Below, piece by piece: positions 44,317 to 57,854 of a stretch of 64,000 bases of DNA (its first letter is position 1; every line of letters starts with the position of its first letter). The translations under genes were made by a program, and so were the position numbers. Location of the stretch: the NCBI GenBank assembly GCA_014281115.1, contig JACONQ010000015.1:868001-932000 (forward strand). The letters are read 5' to 3'. The DNA comes from Laburnicola sp. R22_1 (taxonomy: Eukaryota; Ascomycota; Dothideomycetes; Pleosporales; Didymosphaeriaceae). The notes under the pieces were generated by a model. It was not told the DNA's origin, searched no databases, and saw only the letters and a program-made list of their open reading frames with translations.

Positions 44317-47300
44317 ATGCCTTTCACCAACCACCTTACAAAGGAAGAACAGGCGCTTATTAACGAGGACAGCTGGGGCCAGCCCCTAGATGTTAACAAG
44401 AATACAGACATTAAGACAATTAACACAAAGAGAGTTAACACATACATCCTCTTCTACTACTAAATCTCCTAAGATAAAGGATGGGAGGACTATAAGCTCT
44501 AGGACAAGATAACTATTATCTTTAAAGGATAGCCAAAAGAACTATTTAACAAAGGCGATAAAGCTCTTGTTACTAAATAGAGAGACTACCTGCGCTAGCA
44601 AGGCGTCTTTATAGCCAAGGACAGCAAATTAATTGCCTATAATATAGCGGAAGCGCTGTAGGGCGACTATCACAAATGGACTGACAAAGAGGTTACTTAC
44701 TAGCTTAAAATAAGTAAGAAGTTTAACTTACGCTTTAATCCAAATTATGCGCCTCTATATAATACACCTTTGTCACAACAATTCTCTTAACAACCCTCTG
44801 CCCACCTTACTTCCCCTTAACCAGCTCCAACAGCACGCACTGTCTACCTACCTATACCTCCACCACAATAGCAGCCCACTCTATACCTGCCTCCTTGGCA
44901 ATAGTACAACGCGCATCTATCCCCTACACAGCAGCCAAACCTGTACAATACGTACAACCCTCTACAGCGCGAAAGCCCTACAGACGCCACGCGTCTTAAT
45001 AACACACATAGGCTTATTATAGACCTCTGCAAGCTGTACGACAATGAGAAGCGCTTTAGAGGTGGGCTATACAATATATTTAACACTAAATTCAGGATCT
45101 TTTGCAACAATTGCAGCAAGATTGGACTACCTGAGCGGCACTAGGATCGAGCCTTCTCTATTATGCTAAAAGATAGAGCGTTTAGTTACTACTATAACCG
45201 CCTCGCTGGCCAGAGCTATGACCTCAAGACAATAATAGGTATGATAAAAAGCCATTTCCACACTAAGGAGAATTGTTAACTATACCTTAGCGAGTAGAGA
45301 ACGACTACGCTGGCGCGTACAATTAGCGCCCACCCTAACAAGTCTCATCTTGAAGCCCTTTAATTGCTTATTAACAAGCTCTAGAAGCTTTAACATGGGT
45401 TAGGCCATAACTACTAAGGTGACAATATACTGCGCGAACAACTACTTAACGCGTGCAGCGGTATTAAAGACTGTAACCTTGCCCTCTTTGCCCTAGCGCC
45501 TACTTTTGAAGGCCTCTGCTCTACTCTACGCTCATCTATTAGCGCTGCTACTCACTCGCGCGAGGCGCGTAATCTAAACCTAACGCAATACACCGCTAAC
45601 AGCGAGTACTAAAACAAATACAACCTCTAACACCCCTATAAGAATAACTTTAATAACAACACAGAGGGCTATAAGCAGTACTAGACTAATAGAACCTATA
45701 GAGGTTAAGGCTCATAGAGAGGTCAAGGAAATAGATCGCAAGGATTCTTGTCGCGTTTCTCGCCACAAGACGTTAACAGCCAAGGACTCTATTAAGGCAA
45801 CTCTTAAGGACTACTTTTTTAACAGCTACTACTACCTAAGTAACAGCAATCTTAGAAGAAATGCTTTATCTGTAGTAAGCCTAGCTGCTAGTTAACAAAG
45901 CACTCTAGGGACGAGCGCAAGCAATCCTACAATAGGTTTCGCCAGACAGCATTAGCCTACTCACACAACGCACAACCCAACGTCGCTGACTTTTATGCTT
46001 TCCTAACCAAGTACAAAGGTCTCGAAATCAACAACAAGGCCCAGCAGATGCTCGCTAAGATGACAGTTAAGGGAGACCAATTCGTCACTAAGTTATCTAG
46101 TACAATTAACGGCAACCAGACGATTGCCTATCTAAACAACTAGGCTGTATACCACGCGACTACCCGAATTAACGCGTTTAGAGCTATCGATAACGCGCCC
46201 GCCACTATATTTACATTTAAGGATCAATACAATAAGAAAGTCTTCTAGGGCATTATGCCTAACATAGGAGCCTTAGGCGTCTTAACAGCTAGAGAACTAT
46301 AAGCAACTACTCTATAGGCAGCTACAAATTTGCAAATAGATACCTTAACAGCTAGGCAGCACCAAATCCGCTTTAGTAGAGGCTAGGCAATTATATCTAT
46401 AGGCACCCTACACGTTAACACAGCAATTAGTGATGTTACGTTCCACGTACTACCTACCAATACGCCATTCTTACTCTGTCTGGCCAATATAGACAGACTA
46501 GGCGTTAAATACGACAACCTGCGCAACGTACTAATTTAGGGCAACTAGCTACACCCAGTTGTACGTAAATGGGGCCACCCATAGCTCCTTATTAATCAAC
46601 CTAAGCGCACCGCAGCCGCCAGCTGCCACCTTACAGAGACTAAGCTACGCCAGCTACACTAACAATTTGGCCACCTATTAGCTCGTTAGCTCTACAACTT
46701 GCTTATCTACGCTGGCTATAACAACGTCTATAAAGAGCTTATTAACAAGCTTATTAAGTACTATTAATAGTGCTAACTAAACTAGAAAGCACCCAGACGC
46801 TTTAAATTTAAGCTTAAGGAACTAGACCTAGACTTTAACTGCAAGGTAATTGTTAATATTATGTACCTAAATAGCAAGCCTATCCTATATATAGTTAATA
46901 ACGCAACTGCCTTTTAAGCTGCTCGCTTTCTTAAAGATGTATTAGCCGCAAGCACCTAGAACGCTCTACAGCATTGCTAGATAGATACCTACGTTGGACC
47001 GCCTAAGTACCTTGTCCATAACGCCGGCAGAAACTTCATTTCTACTAAGTTTAAGCAATTTGCCAAGTCACTGTCAATTAACATTAAAGAAGTACCTATA
47101 GAAGCTTATAACAGCGTAGGCAAGGTAGAGCGGTACCATGCTCCATTATAACGCGCTTTTAAGACTATCCAAGTTAACTTACCTATAATAATAGACAAGC
47201 AGCTTATCTTGCAAATGGCTATTAAAGCTGTTAATAATACTGCGGGTCCTAATAGCCTAGTGCCTACACTCCTTATCTTTGGCGCCTACCTACGTATGAC

Positions 47301-49554
47301 AGAAGACTCTCCCCTATTGCTATTAATTACTCAACGCGCTGCCGCTATTAGAAAGGCTATAAGAGACGTTAGACAAATACACAAAACACGCTAAATTAAT
47401 AACGCGCTGGCGACGCGCAATGGACCTGCGACAATTAAAATAACTATAATGCCTATTAACTCTAACGTGCGCGTCTGGCGCGAGAAGGATGGATAGATAG
47501 GCCCCTATAAGCTCATCGCTGTAACTAATGAAACCTGTACAATATAGCTACCGCATAGCCCTACAAATTTCTGCTTAACAGTTATTAAGCCGTGCTACAC
47601 TAATACCTCCCCAACAAACAACAAACTAGCCACGCCCCTAGCGACAAACAACAATAATAATGGCCACCTAATAGATATGCTAGACAACATAGACAGCTAT
47701 TACGACTATAACAGCGACATAAGTAGGTCTAACTGGCAACTAGGACTAGAACTAGCTTTTGAACCCCCTTAACGCAAACGCAGCCAACCTAAAGGCAGCA
47801 AGAACAAGCCTAAAGCCCCTACAGCCCGCGCGAATCCTCCTCAGACAGCCCATATGGCTCCTACAGCGTACACTGCCTACGCGCTGCGTAATAAGGCTTA
47901 CATAATAAAGGTCTTTATAACGCACAAAGAAAACACTAACTAGCTACTTGCTGTACAGCTACGCTAAGAACAAAGGATAACTACACCTAGTCAACTATTT
48001 AAGCTGTTAGACAACAAAGAAATTGATAGCCTTATTGCTAATAGAGTCTTCCGCTTTAAGCAATACGATCCCTGCAAGCACAAGGGACGGATTTTTAAGT
48101 CGCGACTAGTACGCGAAATTAAAGGCAAGACTACTGCTACCCCATACAAGAAATCACGTCTTGTAGTGCAAGAATATTAAGACAATGGTAAAGCGACAAT
48201 CCTCACCTAGTCACTAACTATCTAGCGAGCTAGCCAACAAATTATCCTAGCTATTGCTCCTTCGCTCATGCGTAATAGAGCCCTGTCACTAAATGAAGAA
48301 ATCTCGCTCTGGCTGCGAGACATTACCCAGGCGTACGTACAGTCACGCACAAAGCTTAACCAAGTAGTTACTACCTACTTGCCTAAGGAAATTAAGTACA
48401 AGTATCCGCCTGACACAGTTATAATAGTCGAGAAGCCTCTATACAGCCTAGCTAAAGCTAGTACCTATTAGTGGGCAACGTACAGCGCTCATCATAAGGA
48501 AAAACTTTATATAGAGACCTTAACATACAACCTATGCTTGCTTGTAACCAACACTTAGGACACCTTTAGCGTAGTAGGCATGCAGACTAACAACACTCTT
48601 ATCCTCGCAAATAAACGCTTCTCTAACCTAGAGGAGAAGGAGTTAATATTTATAGCCAAGCTAAAGGAGAAGCTAACACCTACTACTCTATTACTCTTTA
48701 ACAGATGCATCCTATTAATTAATTACAATAGCAAGCTCTTACTACAATAGAAGGATTAAGGTAAGAAGGTTTAGCTTATTAATATAAGCTTAGCTAACTA
48801 TTAGCAATAATATATTGAGCAGAGGGCTTATGGCGCCTATATCGCGAGCATCTGCTAACTAGAGGCGACTTTTAACCTCTCTGTTGCCGCACAAACTTAG
48901 GAGCCTACCGCCAACAACGTCAACGCGTTAAACAAACGCTTATAGTGGCAATTAAATAATCTTAATTGTGGCCTTACCTATAAGGCACTTAACCTAGCTT
49001 AAGCTAAGGTCTTTGTGTTTGTTAACAGCTTCTTTGCTAATAATAAAGATTTAAGTAGCCAGATTGGCTACATAATTGTATTGGCCATAGAAGATATTAC
49101 TAACGCTAAATTTATAATTTATAGCAATCTTATCTACTAGAGCTTTGCAAAGAGCAAACGCGTGACCTAAAGTGTACTTGCGTTAGAGATCTACGCAATA
49201 GTAGGAGGCGTCGATCTCGCCTACTCTATCACCTTAACGCTCGCCATAGTTACACAGCAGCTTAGCCTGCTATCTCTCCCCCTAATAGTTTGTACAGACT
49301 TATACTCACTGTATGAGTGTATTGTTAAGCTAGGATCAACCAAGGAGAAGCGACTAATAATCGATATCATGGCTTTACGTTAATCGTACGAGAGGAGGGA
49401 GTTGTTTGAGGTTCGATGGGTGAATGGCCAAGACAACCCTGCTGACGCTATGACAAAGGCGTCGCCAAACAAAGCTCTTGAAGCCCTTATTAACACTAAC
49501 TCGCTGCGCGTACAAGTTGAAGGATGGGTAGCACGCAAGGCTCCCGCAAACTAG
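44317..49554 (+). pseudogene. copia-3 gag-pol, RIP-degraded
   Basis: The gag starts at the ATG 44317 (MPFTNHLTKEEQAL). A CCHC-like knuckle (CFICSKPSC, then H) is readable near 45860. The integrase C-terminal region has an open block at 47209-47394 (AGPNSLVPTLLIFGAYLRM). The reverse transcriptase region at 48060-48750 reads FKSRLVREIKG, WLRDITQAYVQS, then GMQTNNTLIL. The last two replace the usual copia VDVKTAFLNG and YVDDIL, a variant I associate with a separate fungal copia clade. RNase H lies near 49000-49450 and the C-terminus ends at TAG 49552-49554. Dozens of Gln/Trp-to-stop changes make it non-functional. Confidence 0.82.
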
Positions 49555-49648
49555 CTCCAACTAAAACATAACTATTAATAACAACAACAACTACCACAGT
49601 AACTACCTTCCTTCTACACTCCTTTTTCTATAAAAGAAAAGTTGCTAG

Positions 49649-49864
49649 TGTCTGCACTCTCTTGTCTTCCAAGTCTACGAGAACTATTGTTAGATAGAAT
49701 AAGCGCGTTGAGGTCGGATCTGCATAATCGTGCAGGGACCACCGTGCTTGGCGCACAAGGCGCGACATTAGAGCCAGCCGAACATAGGGGTGACAGAACA
49801 CAGAATACAGACACCAGATACCGAAGACAGAGACTAGTTTTTCCTTGCTACCTGTGAACCGACA
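49649..49864 (+). repeat. 3' LTR of copia-3
   Basis: 216 bp, followed by tctgt at 49865-49869. It lies directly upstream of the HET-gene start codon, so transcription from the LTR could read into that gene. Confidence 0.93.
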
Positions 49865-51899
49865 TCTGTATTTTCTGCTTCCTTGACTAAGAAACGACGT
49901 GGTAACGATGCGGCTTCTTTACTTTAATTATTCTAAGAGACTTGTCTTAACTGACTTTAGCGGGAAGACTATTCTACCCTATGCTATCCTTTTACATAGA
50001 TGGGGAGATTCTGAGGTTCTCTTTAAAGATATTGGAGGCAACACCTATAAAGAGAAGAAGGGTTATTAAAAGATTGAGTTCTGTGCGGAACAGGCGGCTA
50101 AGGACTAGTTTTAGTACTTCTGGATTGACACGTGTTGTATTGATAAATGGAACCTTTGTGAGCTCTTGAGAGTAATTAACTTGATGTTTTGTTGGTATAG
50201 AGATGTAATAAGATGCTATGTATTCCTACTAGACGTTTTAGTACCTACTGTAGCTGACATATGCTAAGAGCCTGCCTTAGAGGCATCTTTTTGGGCGAGC
50301 GAATGGTTTACTTGAGGCTGGATACTTTAGGAGCTTATTGCTTTAGTATTAATTAAGTTCTTTTCTTCTGATAGACAGCGGATAGGTGATAAACGATCCT
50401 TTGAGTAGTGGATATACGAGATTACTTGCATTCTGGTTAAGGCCCTCTAGAACTGTTTATTAGACGAATTTACTGTATATGAGCGAATGGAATGGGCTAA
50501 ATATTGCTAGACAACTGAAGAAGAAGATAAGGTATATTGTCTTCTTGGACTTCTTAATATCTTTATGTCTACTTCCTATGGCGAGGGAAAGGAGTAGGCG
50601 TGGAGAAGACTTAAAATTGAGGTGGAAGCAGCCGATGCTTCTCTGTCTATTATCCTATTCTCCTAGAACGACTATTTTGTTGGCTGTGAGCTACAGCTTG
50701 CTGAACTGGAAGCAAGTCTCTTTATGGGCAAGCAAACTATAATGATGGTAATAACTGGACTAGGAGGGACTGGCAAGTTACAGCTAGCGCTTGAGCTTGC
50801 GTACTAGATAAGACGAAAGAATAAGAACTGCTTGGTCTTTTGGATTGGTGCAAGCGACGCAGATAGCCTCTATTAGTTATATGCAAATATTGCGCAAAAG
50901 CTTGACATTCCTGGCTGGGCAGATAAGAAGGCAGATATTAGGCAGCTGGTAAAACTTTATCTGAGTAGAAAGGGCTTAAAGCGGTGGTTGCTTATTTTTG
51001 ACAACGTGGATCGCATTGACCTGGGGTCCGGTGGGATGTCCACAGCACTGGGGGCCGCTAACTTGATTGATTACTTGCTATAGTCTAAACTATGTTCTAT
51101 TATCTTTACGACTACTAATAGTAAGATAACTAAGAGGCTATAACTATAGAAGATTGTAGAGCTTGGGGAAATGATACCTAATGTAGCAAGAAGGATGTTG
51201 CAGAACTATTTGAAGACTCTAATTTTGGAAAGTAAGTAATAGGAGGCGAGACCTTTGCTGTAAGAGTTATTATATCTTCCCCTAGTAATTTTCTAAGCAG
51301 CAGCGTACATTAATACTAGAAACACTACGCTAGGACACTACTAATTATAGTTGCTTAGGTAAAAGGAGGAAGCTTGCGAGCGTAGCTGTGTACTATTGGA
51401 AGGCAGGCTATAAGAATATAGCACGATAGGCCCTGTAGCTACTACACTTCTTATCTTTATGGACTAGATCTGCGGTAGTGATCTACTAGTAGTAGAATAT
51501 CTGTTTCTTGCGGCCTTAGTAGACTGAAAAGATATTTTGCTTAATCTTCTAGAAACACTTTCCCCTTGCGAAAGGGAAGCTGTGATAAGAATTCTTAACA
51601 GCTATGGGCTTGTTACTAGGCGGCCTGCTAAGTCTGCGCTTGACTTTTACTAGTTAGTATATAGTGCTCTATAGGGATGGCTCTAAAAGCAGGAGAGGCT
51701 GGACTAATGGAGTTAACACGCTATTGCACGGCTGTTTAGAGTGTTCCTAGACTATAGTTATGGAAATCGAAGCAAATGGAGACAATTGCTTCTCTATGCT
51801 AGGTATGCTCTGTCTTATAAGGTCCCTAAAGAAGAGAAGGGAGATAGGATAGACCTAGTATGGAAATGTGCTATGGTATTGCTTACTAATAGATGGTAT

Positions 51900-52557
51900 G
51901 ATGAGGCTGAAGAGCTGTTTGTGCAAATAATAGAGACGTTTAAGAGGGTGCTTAGGGAGGAGCATCCTTCTATGCTGACTAGCATAGGCAACCTGGCGTT
52001 AACGTATAGGAATTAAGGCTAGTAGAAGGAGGCTAAAGAGCTAAACGTATAAGTAATAGAGACGAGCTTAAAAGTGCTTAGGGAGAAGCATCTAGACACG
52101 CTAAGCAGTATAGGTAATCTAGTGTTAACGTATAGGAATTAAGGCTAGTAAAAGAAGGCTAAAGAGCTGTTTATGCAAGTAATAGAGATAAGCTTAAAGG
52201 TGTTTAGGGAAGAGCATCTAGACACGTTAACTAGTATAGGCAATCTAGTATTAACGTTTTAGAATTAAGGCTAGTAGAAGGAGACTAAAGAGCTAGAGGT
52301 GTAAGTAATAGAGATGTTTAAGAGAGTGCTTAGGGAGGAGCATCTAGACACGCTAACTAGCATTAGCAACCTAGCGTTAATGTATAGGAATTAAGGCTAG
52401 TAGAAGAAGGCTAAAGAGCTAGAGGTATAAGTAATAGAGACAAGCTTAAGGGTGCTTAGGGAGGAGCATTTAGACATGCTAACTAGCATAGGCAACTTAG
52501 CATTAATGTTTTAGAATTAAGGCTAGTAAAAGGAGGCTAAAGAGCTAAAGGTGCAAG
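51900..52557 (+). repeat. 126-bp tandem TPR-coding repeats, first part
   Basis: About five 126-bp (42-codon) units. Each contains a block like gaggagcatctagacacgct, then aggaattaaggctagtag where aaggctgg-type Gln/Trp codons became stops. Two further units follow at 62006-62215 beyond hAT-3. Internal repetition of this length is a likely trigger for RIP across the gene. Confidence 0.8.
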
Positions 52558-54022
52558 CAGACTTATTAATAAGCAAGTAACTTGCAAGCCTTACTTATTA
52601 AACTTAGGTAATAACTAATTTAAGCAAGCTAAGTTCGCTTATACAAATTTACTAAGCAATTTAAGTTTTAATAAAAAACTTACTTAGTAAACTTAAATAA
52701 CTTAGGTGTTTAGGCTGTCTTAGAGTTAATTTTTGTGAGGTTTTTAAGTTACTAGTAAAAGCGATTTCGCGATAGTTTTCTAGTGTTAAGATTAGCTTAG
52801 TTAGCTCTAGCCACCTAATTTCGCGCGTTTGTTTAAACTTACCGCGTACTTATTACTCTACAACGCCTATCCTAGTGCCCACCCCAGTACTTTGCTGTCT
52901 CTTTTGCTACCTTATAGCCTATTATGCCTATTTCTAGAGCTGCTAAAGCTGCCGGCAGAGGCAGTAAACGCGCTATAGGACACGCTAAAACAACCCCCAA
53001 CCCTCCCTCTAAACGCGCCCGCGTCTTCCATAGTAAAGGCACTAAAAGCCAGCCTATAGAGCTACTAGAGAGCCAGCAATGGCTGCCTGCCTCGCTAGCT
53101 ATACAGGCGATCAACCTAATAGTTAAGTAGCTGTAGCGGCGGCGCTTACCACGCAAAGCCCTAGTGGACGCGGTGTCCCAGGCTACTAAAAAGCGCCTAT
53201 TTAAGTCGCAGTTGCGTAATAGAGTGGCTAATAAGGCTATTATTAAGTCTGTAGCCAGCAGCAAAGTAGCTATAGTGGCTAGTTTTAACAAGAATAACTA
53301 CAAGGAGGGGCAGTTTAACGAGCGTTTTGCGGATAACTTTGATAACATTAACTAGAATTATTTAAAGCGCTTTTATAAGCCTCCGCGCACTTAAAAGCGG
53401 GCTAAAAGCTAGATTTATAACTATGGTTACCGCGTTGCGCTGCAAAGTAGGCCTAAGAAGCTTTACTTTGTCTATAAGTACTACTATTAGCATTATTTAA
53501 ATAAAGGGATCTTAAAGGTTACGTAGTTAATAACAGCCGCAATTTCTTATCTAGAGTAGCCAAAGGTAGGCTATAACCTCAGCAAAGCTAGCAGCAAAGT
53601 TGCTAAGCGGAAGCTGCCACCTGGCCAGAAGTTGCTAATAATAGTAGCTAGTTCTAGTATAGAAGTTAGTTAAGAAATCGCTAATAAAATAGGCAACTTT
53701 AACGTATAGGATTTCTACTTTGCTATTGTTACATAGCTTCTTAAAAATAATTACCCACTTAGCAAACTTAAATCGCCCACCTTTTGTGCCTTAATTAGCT
53801 TTGCTAACCCTAAGGCAGAAGTAGCGCTATGGGCAAGTTATAATAGCGTATTATTGTACGCAATAAGACTCTACAAATTTATACTACTAAAAGTTATTAT
53901 AGTGCTATTTAAATTAAGAAGCAAGATCCATATAAGCTTTAATAGTTAGACAATAAAGAGAGATAAGCGCGGCTTTTTTAGAGTTATAGCTTACTACACT
54001 AATACGTTAAGCCGTTCTACTA

Positions 54023-56573
54023 ACCTATGGCGCACCCCACCTATGGCGCACGCGTCTAAATAGATAACCTCCTTATTAAAATTGTATTCTGTATAGCAAT
54101 TTTTTATATTTTAACTTTTAAAACTATTTGAAAACGAAGCTAGTTAGTCTACCGAGCCATCTAGATGATTTTCCCTATTGTCCGCCTCGTCTACAACCTC
54201 TGGCGGACCTCGTTGTCGCTTCACAGCCTTGGCAAAGCCCATCCTTTACTAAAGCCTTCTATAACTGTTTCTGTGCAATCTTAATATCGTTAAGCTCTGC
54301 AAAGCTAATATTAAGGTCTACTTTAACCTTTGTGCGTTTATTAGGCTTTAGATTCTTAACTTAAGCCTTAAGTCTAGTAATACGCGCCTTGGCTGCAGCT
54401 AGCTTAGTTAATTGCTGCGACTAATCCTTTATTAGCGCCTTCTCTACCCGTCGTTACGCCCTAGATTCTTGTCTATCTGCCAGATTTGCTAATAGATAGG
54501 GTATCTCTTAAGGTCTAAATAGTGTACGAACTATAGGTAATCGCTTGCGCTTTTAGAGTAGGCTTAAAGTTATTAGAGGTACTATAACCTTCTGATTGCA
54601 CGGTAGTTATAAAGAATTAAGGATCTTTCTAGGATTGTATAGATATATACTAACGTGTCCGTGCGCGTGATGCGCGGATTCGCGTGATGCGCCGCTTTTT
54701 ACTAGGAAAATTAAGAAAAACAAGGAAGTTTAAAGCAGTATAATTCTTTAACTACCTTTTCTTTTTAAAATCTTCCTTTATTAAAGTTATTAAGAAAGAC
54801 CATCTCTATAATTTTAGAATTTTAGCTTTCTAATAATAATTAGTTTTAAGAAAAAAGTATAAAAGTGCTAAAATTTAAGTCCCTAAAATTTAAAAATAAT
54901 ACTTTTTTAAGTGTAAAGTATACTATTTAGAATATATTTTATATTAGAATTTTTCTTATAAAGAGCTACTTAAGAAGATAGATTATCTTTCCTAATTTAT
55001 TTTTCTTAAAAAAATAAAAAGATAATCTAACTTTTTAGTTAAGAGTTTTATTAAAAGAACCTAATATAAAATGTGTTCTAAATAGTATACTTTACACCTA
55101 AAAAAGTATTATTTTTAAATTTTAGAGACTTAAATTTTAGCACTTTTATACTTTTTTCTTAAAACTAATTATTATTAGAAAACTAAAATTCTAAAGTTAT
55201 AGTGATGGTCTTTCTTAATAACTTTAATAAAGGAAGATTTTAAAAAGGAAAGGTAGTTAAAGAATTATACTGCTTTAAACTTTCTTGTTTTTCTAAATTT
55301 TCCTAGTAAAAAGCGACGCATCACGCGAATCCGCGCATTACGCGCACGGACACGTTAGCTGTACAGAATCCCATTATAATATAATTGGCTGTAACACGGC
55401 CTTAAGCGTTTGCGTATAGTATAAGGAAGTAATTACGCTTAACTAGTGCTGTATTAGATAGGACTAACAGCCTATCTTGCTCCAGACGGTAATTCTGCTT
55501 TAGTGGGCCAAAGAATAATAGATTAAGAGGCTAAAGTAGGTGCGAAGTATAAGGAGGCAAGTATAGGACAAAGATCTAATTAGTTTTAGCTGTCTATATA
55601 AATTCTGTTATTGTATATAAGCTGTAACTATCGCAGATAAGAAGGCGCCAGTTAAATAAGTTGTTAAGCGTACTTTCTAGTAGAAATTTAGTCTCTAGCC
55701 ATCGCAGACTAATATTATTTAATGTCCAGCTATTTTCGGACACTATATAGTGCCAATTAGGCGCGTTATTAATAGGGAACTAGGTACTTTAAAGCCCTGC
55801 GTCCTTAAATATAATAAGAGGCTTAATAGAGCAGTCCTCGGCGCTAGCGCATTCTATAATTAATACCTAATTAGTTAATCCAGGCTCTTTCACGTACGTA
55901 TGCTTAGATCCTAACTTTGTCACAGGTCCTAGTACCCTCCTATTGCTACTGCTGCCTTGCCAAATGCCGTATTTGTCTATATTCTAGATATTAGATGGTT
56001 TAATATAGTGTTCGCTAATAATAGCCTTTAATATAGTAAAGAACCCTTTAAGAGTTAATTTATCTAACCTATTAACGCATGCTTTATTAAGTAATCAACT
56101 AATTAGGGTGGTAATAGTCGGATTACAAGCTCTAAAGCCCGCAATCCAATTCTTGCCTATAGGAATATGGTCGCTATTAATACGTGCGATGCAATTGGCC
56201 ATTTTGCATATAGTAGCATGGCTTAGAGCGCGCCAAAGGCTATGCTCCTTAACTATCCAATTAGCGAGCCATCTCTCCTAATTAGAAGAGAGCTTCTGGC
56301 GTGGTAACTGTGCAGATACCGCATCGGTGCGGCTATTAAGGCGGTTTCAAAGTGTGGAGGGTGGGATTGCGTAGTCTAAGGCTATAAACTGTACTAAGGC
56401 GCCTTGTAGCATCTTAGCTTTATATATTATATTCTTAAGATTATAGGGACTATATTAAGACTCTATATCTATAATTATATGTGATAATTATATATAGTTG
56501 TGGAGATATTGTAGTTAGAAGAATTCTGTGTGCGCGAACGCGTCGCGCGCGATAGGTAGGGTGCGCTATAGGT
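54023..56573 (-). mobile_element. Pogo-like transposon I (nested in hAT-3, contains MITE2)
   Basis: Termini acctatggcgcaccccac (left) and inverted acctatagcgcaccc (right). TA at 54021-54022 and 56574-56575. ACCTATGGCGCAC occurs twice per terminus, 16 bp apart, with the first copy at the tip. MITE2 (54653-55355) is inserted inside with its own TA. Strongly RIPped. A degenerate minus-strand transposase is readable in parts (N-terminal portion near 56500-56000, tail near 54650-54130). Confidence 0.8.
54653..55355. mobile_element. Palindromic pogo-type MITE (MITE2), 703 bp
   Basis: Near-complete inverted repeat, same family as MITE1: the AT-rich arms align (ttttactaggaaaat at the inner edge of both termini). 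The terminus acgtgtccgtgcgcg differs. TA at 54651-54652 and 55356-55357. GTGATGCGC occurs twice per terminus, 17 bp apart, in place of the TCAACGCCCG of MITE1. No coding capacity. Confidence 0.92.
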
Positions 56574-57854
56574 TAGTGGGGCGGCTTAGGCAAGCTAGTA
56601 GGCGCCCATACTAGTAAGAGGATTACTAAGATTGTTACTTAAATGCTATAGAAGTTTAGGATAGAGTTATTAAAACTAGGCTGCTTTGTGCTTAATAACA
56701 TCTACGCTAATAATACTGTAGTTAGCTACCTTACTAGTTAGTATAGCTTTACTACCTCTTATTACTACCTTTACTATAGTCCACATATAATTAATCTTAT
56801 TGTCTAGGCTATTATTTTTAGTAAGAATCCTAACTTATACAATAATAACATAATGGAGCTAAGAGATAAGAAGCAACTAATAGCGAAATAGCGTAAAGAC
56901 GGCCCTTTGGGCATACTTATTAATATAATTAACTATATACAAACGCCTTAGCAATATAATAAGTTTAACTACTTTTAGCGTCTCGCTAATACGAAGCTAC
57001 TAACGTATAAAAAGAAATTAATATTAGAGCCTATTAAGGCAATTATTACGCACTAGAACTTATACTATAGCTACTTTAAACGCGCTGCTAAGCTATAGCA
57101 CACTATTAGTAACTACACTAACTACTATATATAGCGTACGCGCAATCTTAATAATATTGCCAAAAGACACAGTAACAAGCTCTCTAATATACTAAAATAG
57201 ATATAATTAGACGGCCTAAACAGCACAGACTAGACAGTAATTACAAAGTATATTAACGCGCTTAAGCCACTTAAAGACGCCATAAAGCAGCTTAAAAGTT
57301 ATGGTAAGTTAGACAGATTTAGCGCGCTTTACTTAGTTATCCCAGTCTTTAAAACGCTACTCTATAAGCTTAAGCTACGCGTTAAGTAGTATAAGAGTAT
57401 TAACTTTAAATAACCTAGCGCTCTAGAGGATTATATAAGTCAGGGGTCCTAGTTTCCGACACTTCTGTGTTTCGGACAGCCCCACAACCGCGCCTCCTTA
57501 TTATGCACTACAACCGAATATAAGTTCTTAAAAATTCAATTCTTTATTAATTTCAATTTATTTTTTTGCATTATTTTTTCTGTCTTCTAATAGCTAGATA
57601 TATAGAGGGCGACGTCTAAAATGCACTTACAGACCTCGAATCTAGGGTTGCTTTGGCTACTACTGCTGCTTAGTATGGGATACTATAGAACACTCTTTGC
57701 GGCCGCTTTAATAGTGCCTAACCTTACTAACACGCTTATAATAGTGAACAGCGGCTTATAACTGTTTAAGAAGAGCATCTAGAGCACTGGATTCTCTAGT
57801 AGGAGGCCCTTAGTTACGCGCTAACGCATGCGCAAGTGCGAGCTATTATAACTA

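Larger units (their letters stand above)
43795..49864 (+). mobile_element. Ty1/copia-superfamily retrotransposon copia-3
   Basis: 216-bp LTRs lie at 43795-44010 and 49649-49864 (TGTCTGCACTC...ACA). Target duplication tctgt lies at 43790-43794 and 49865-49869. The LTRs differ at about five sites, all transitions. The internal 5.6 kb is RIP-degraded. The primer site differs from the other two copia elements (ctaatcagtagtt follows the LTR). The element ends 39 bp before the ATG of the HET gene. Confidence 0.92.
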
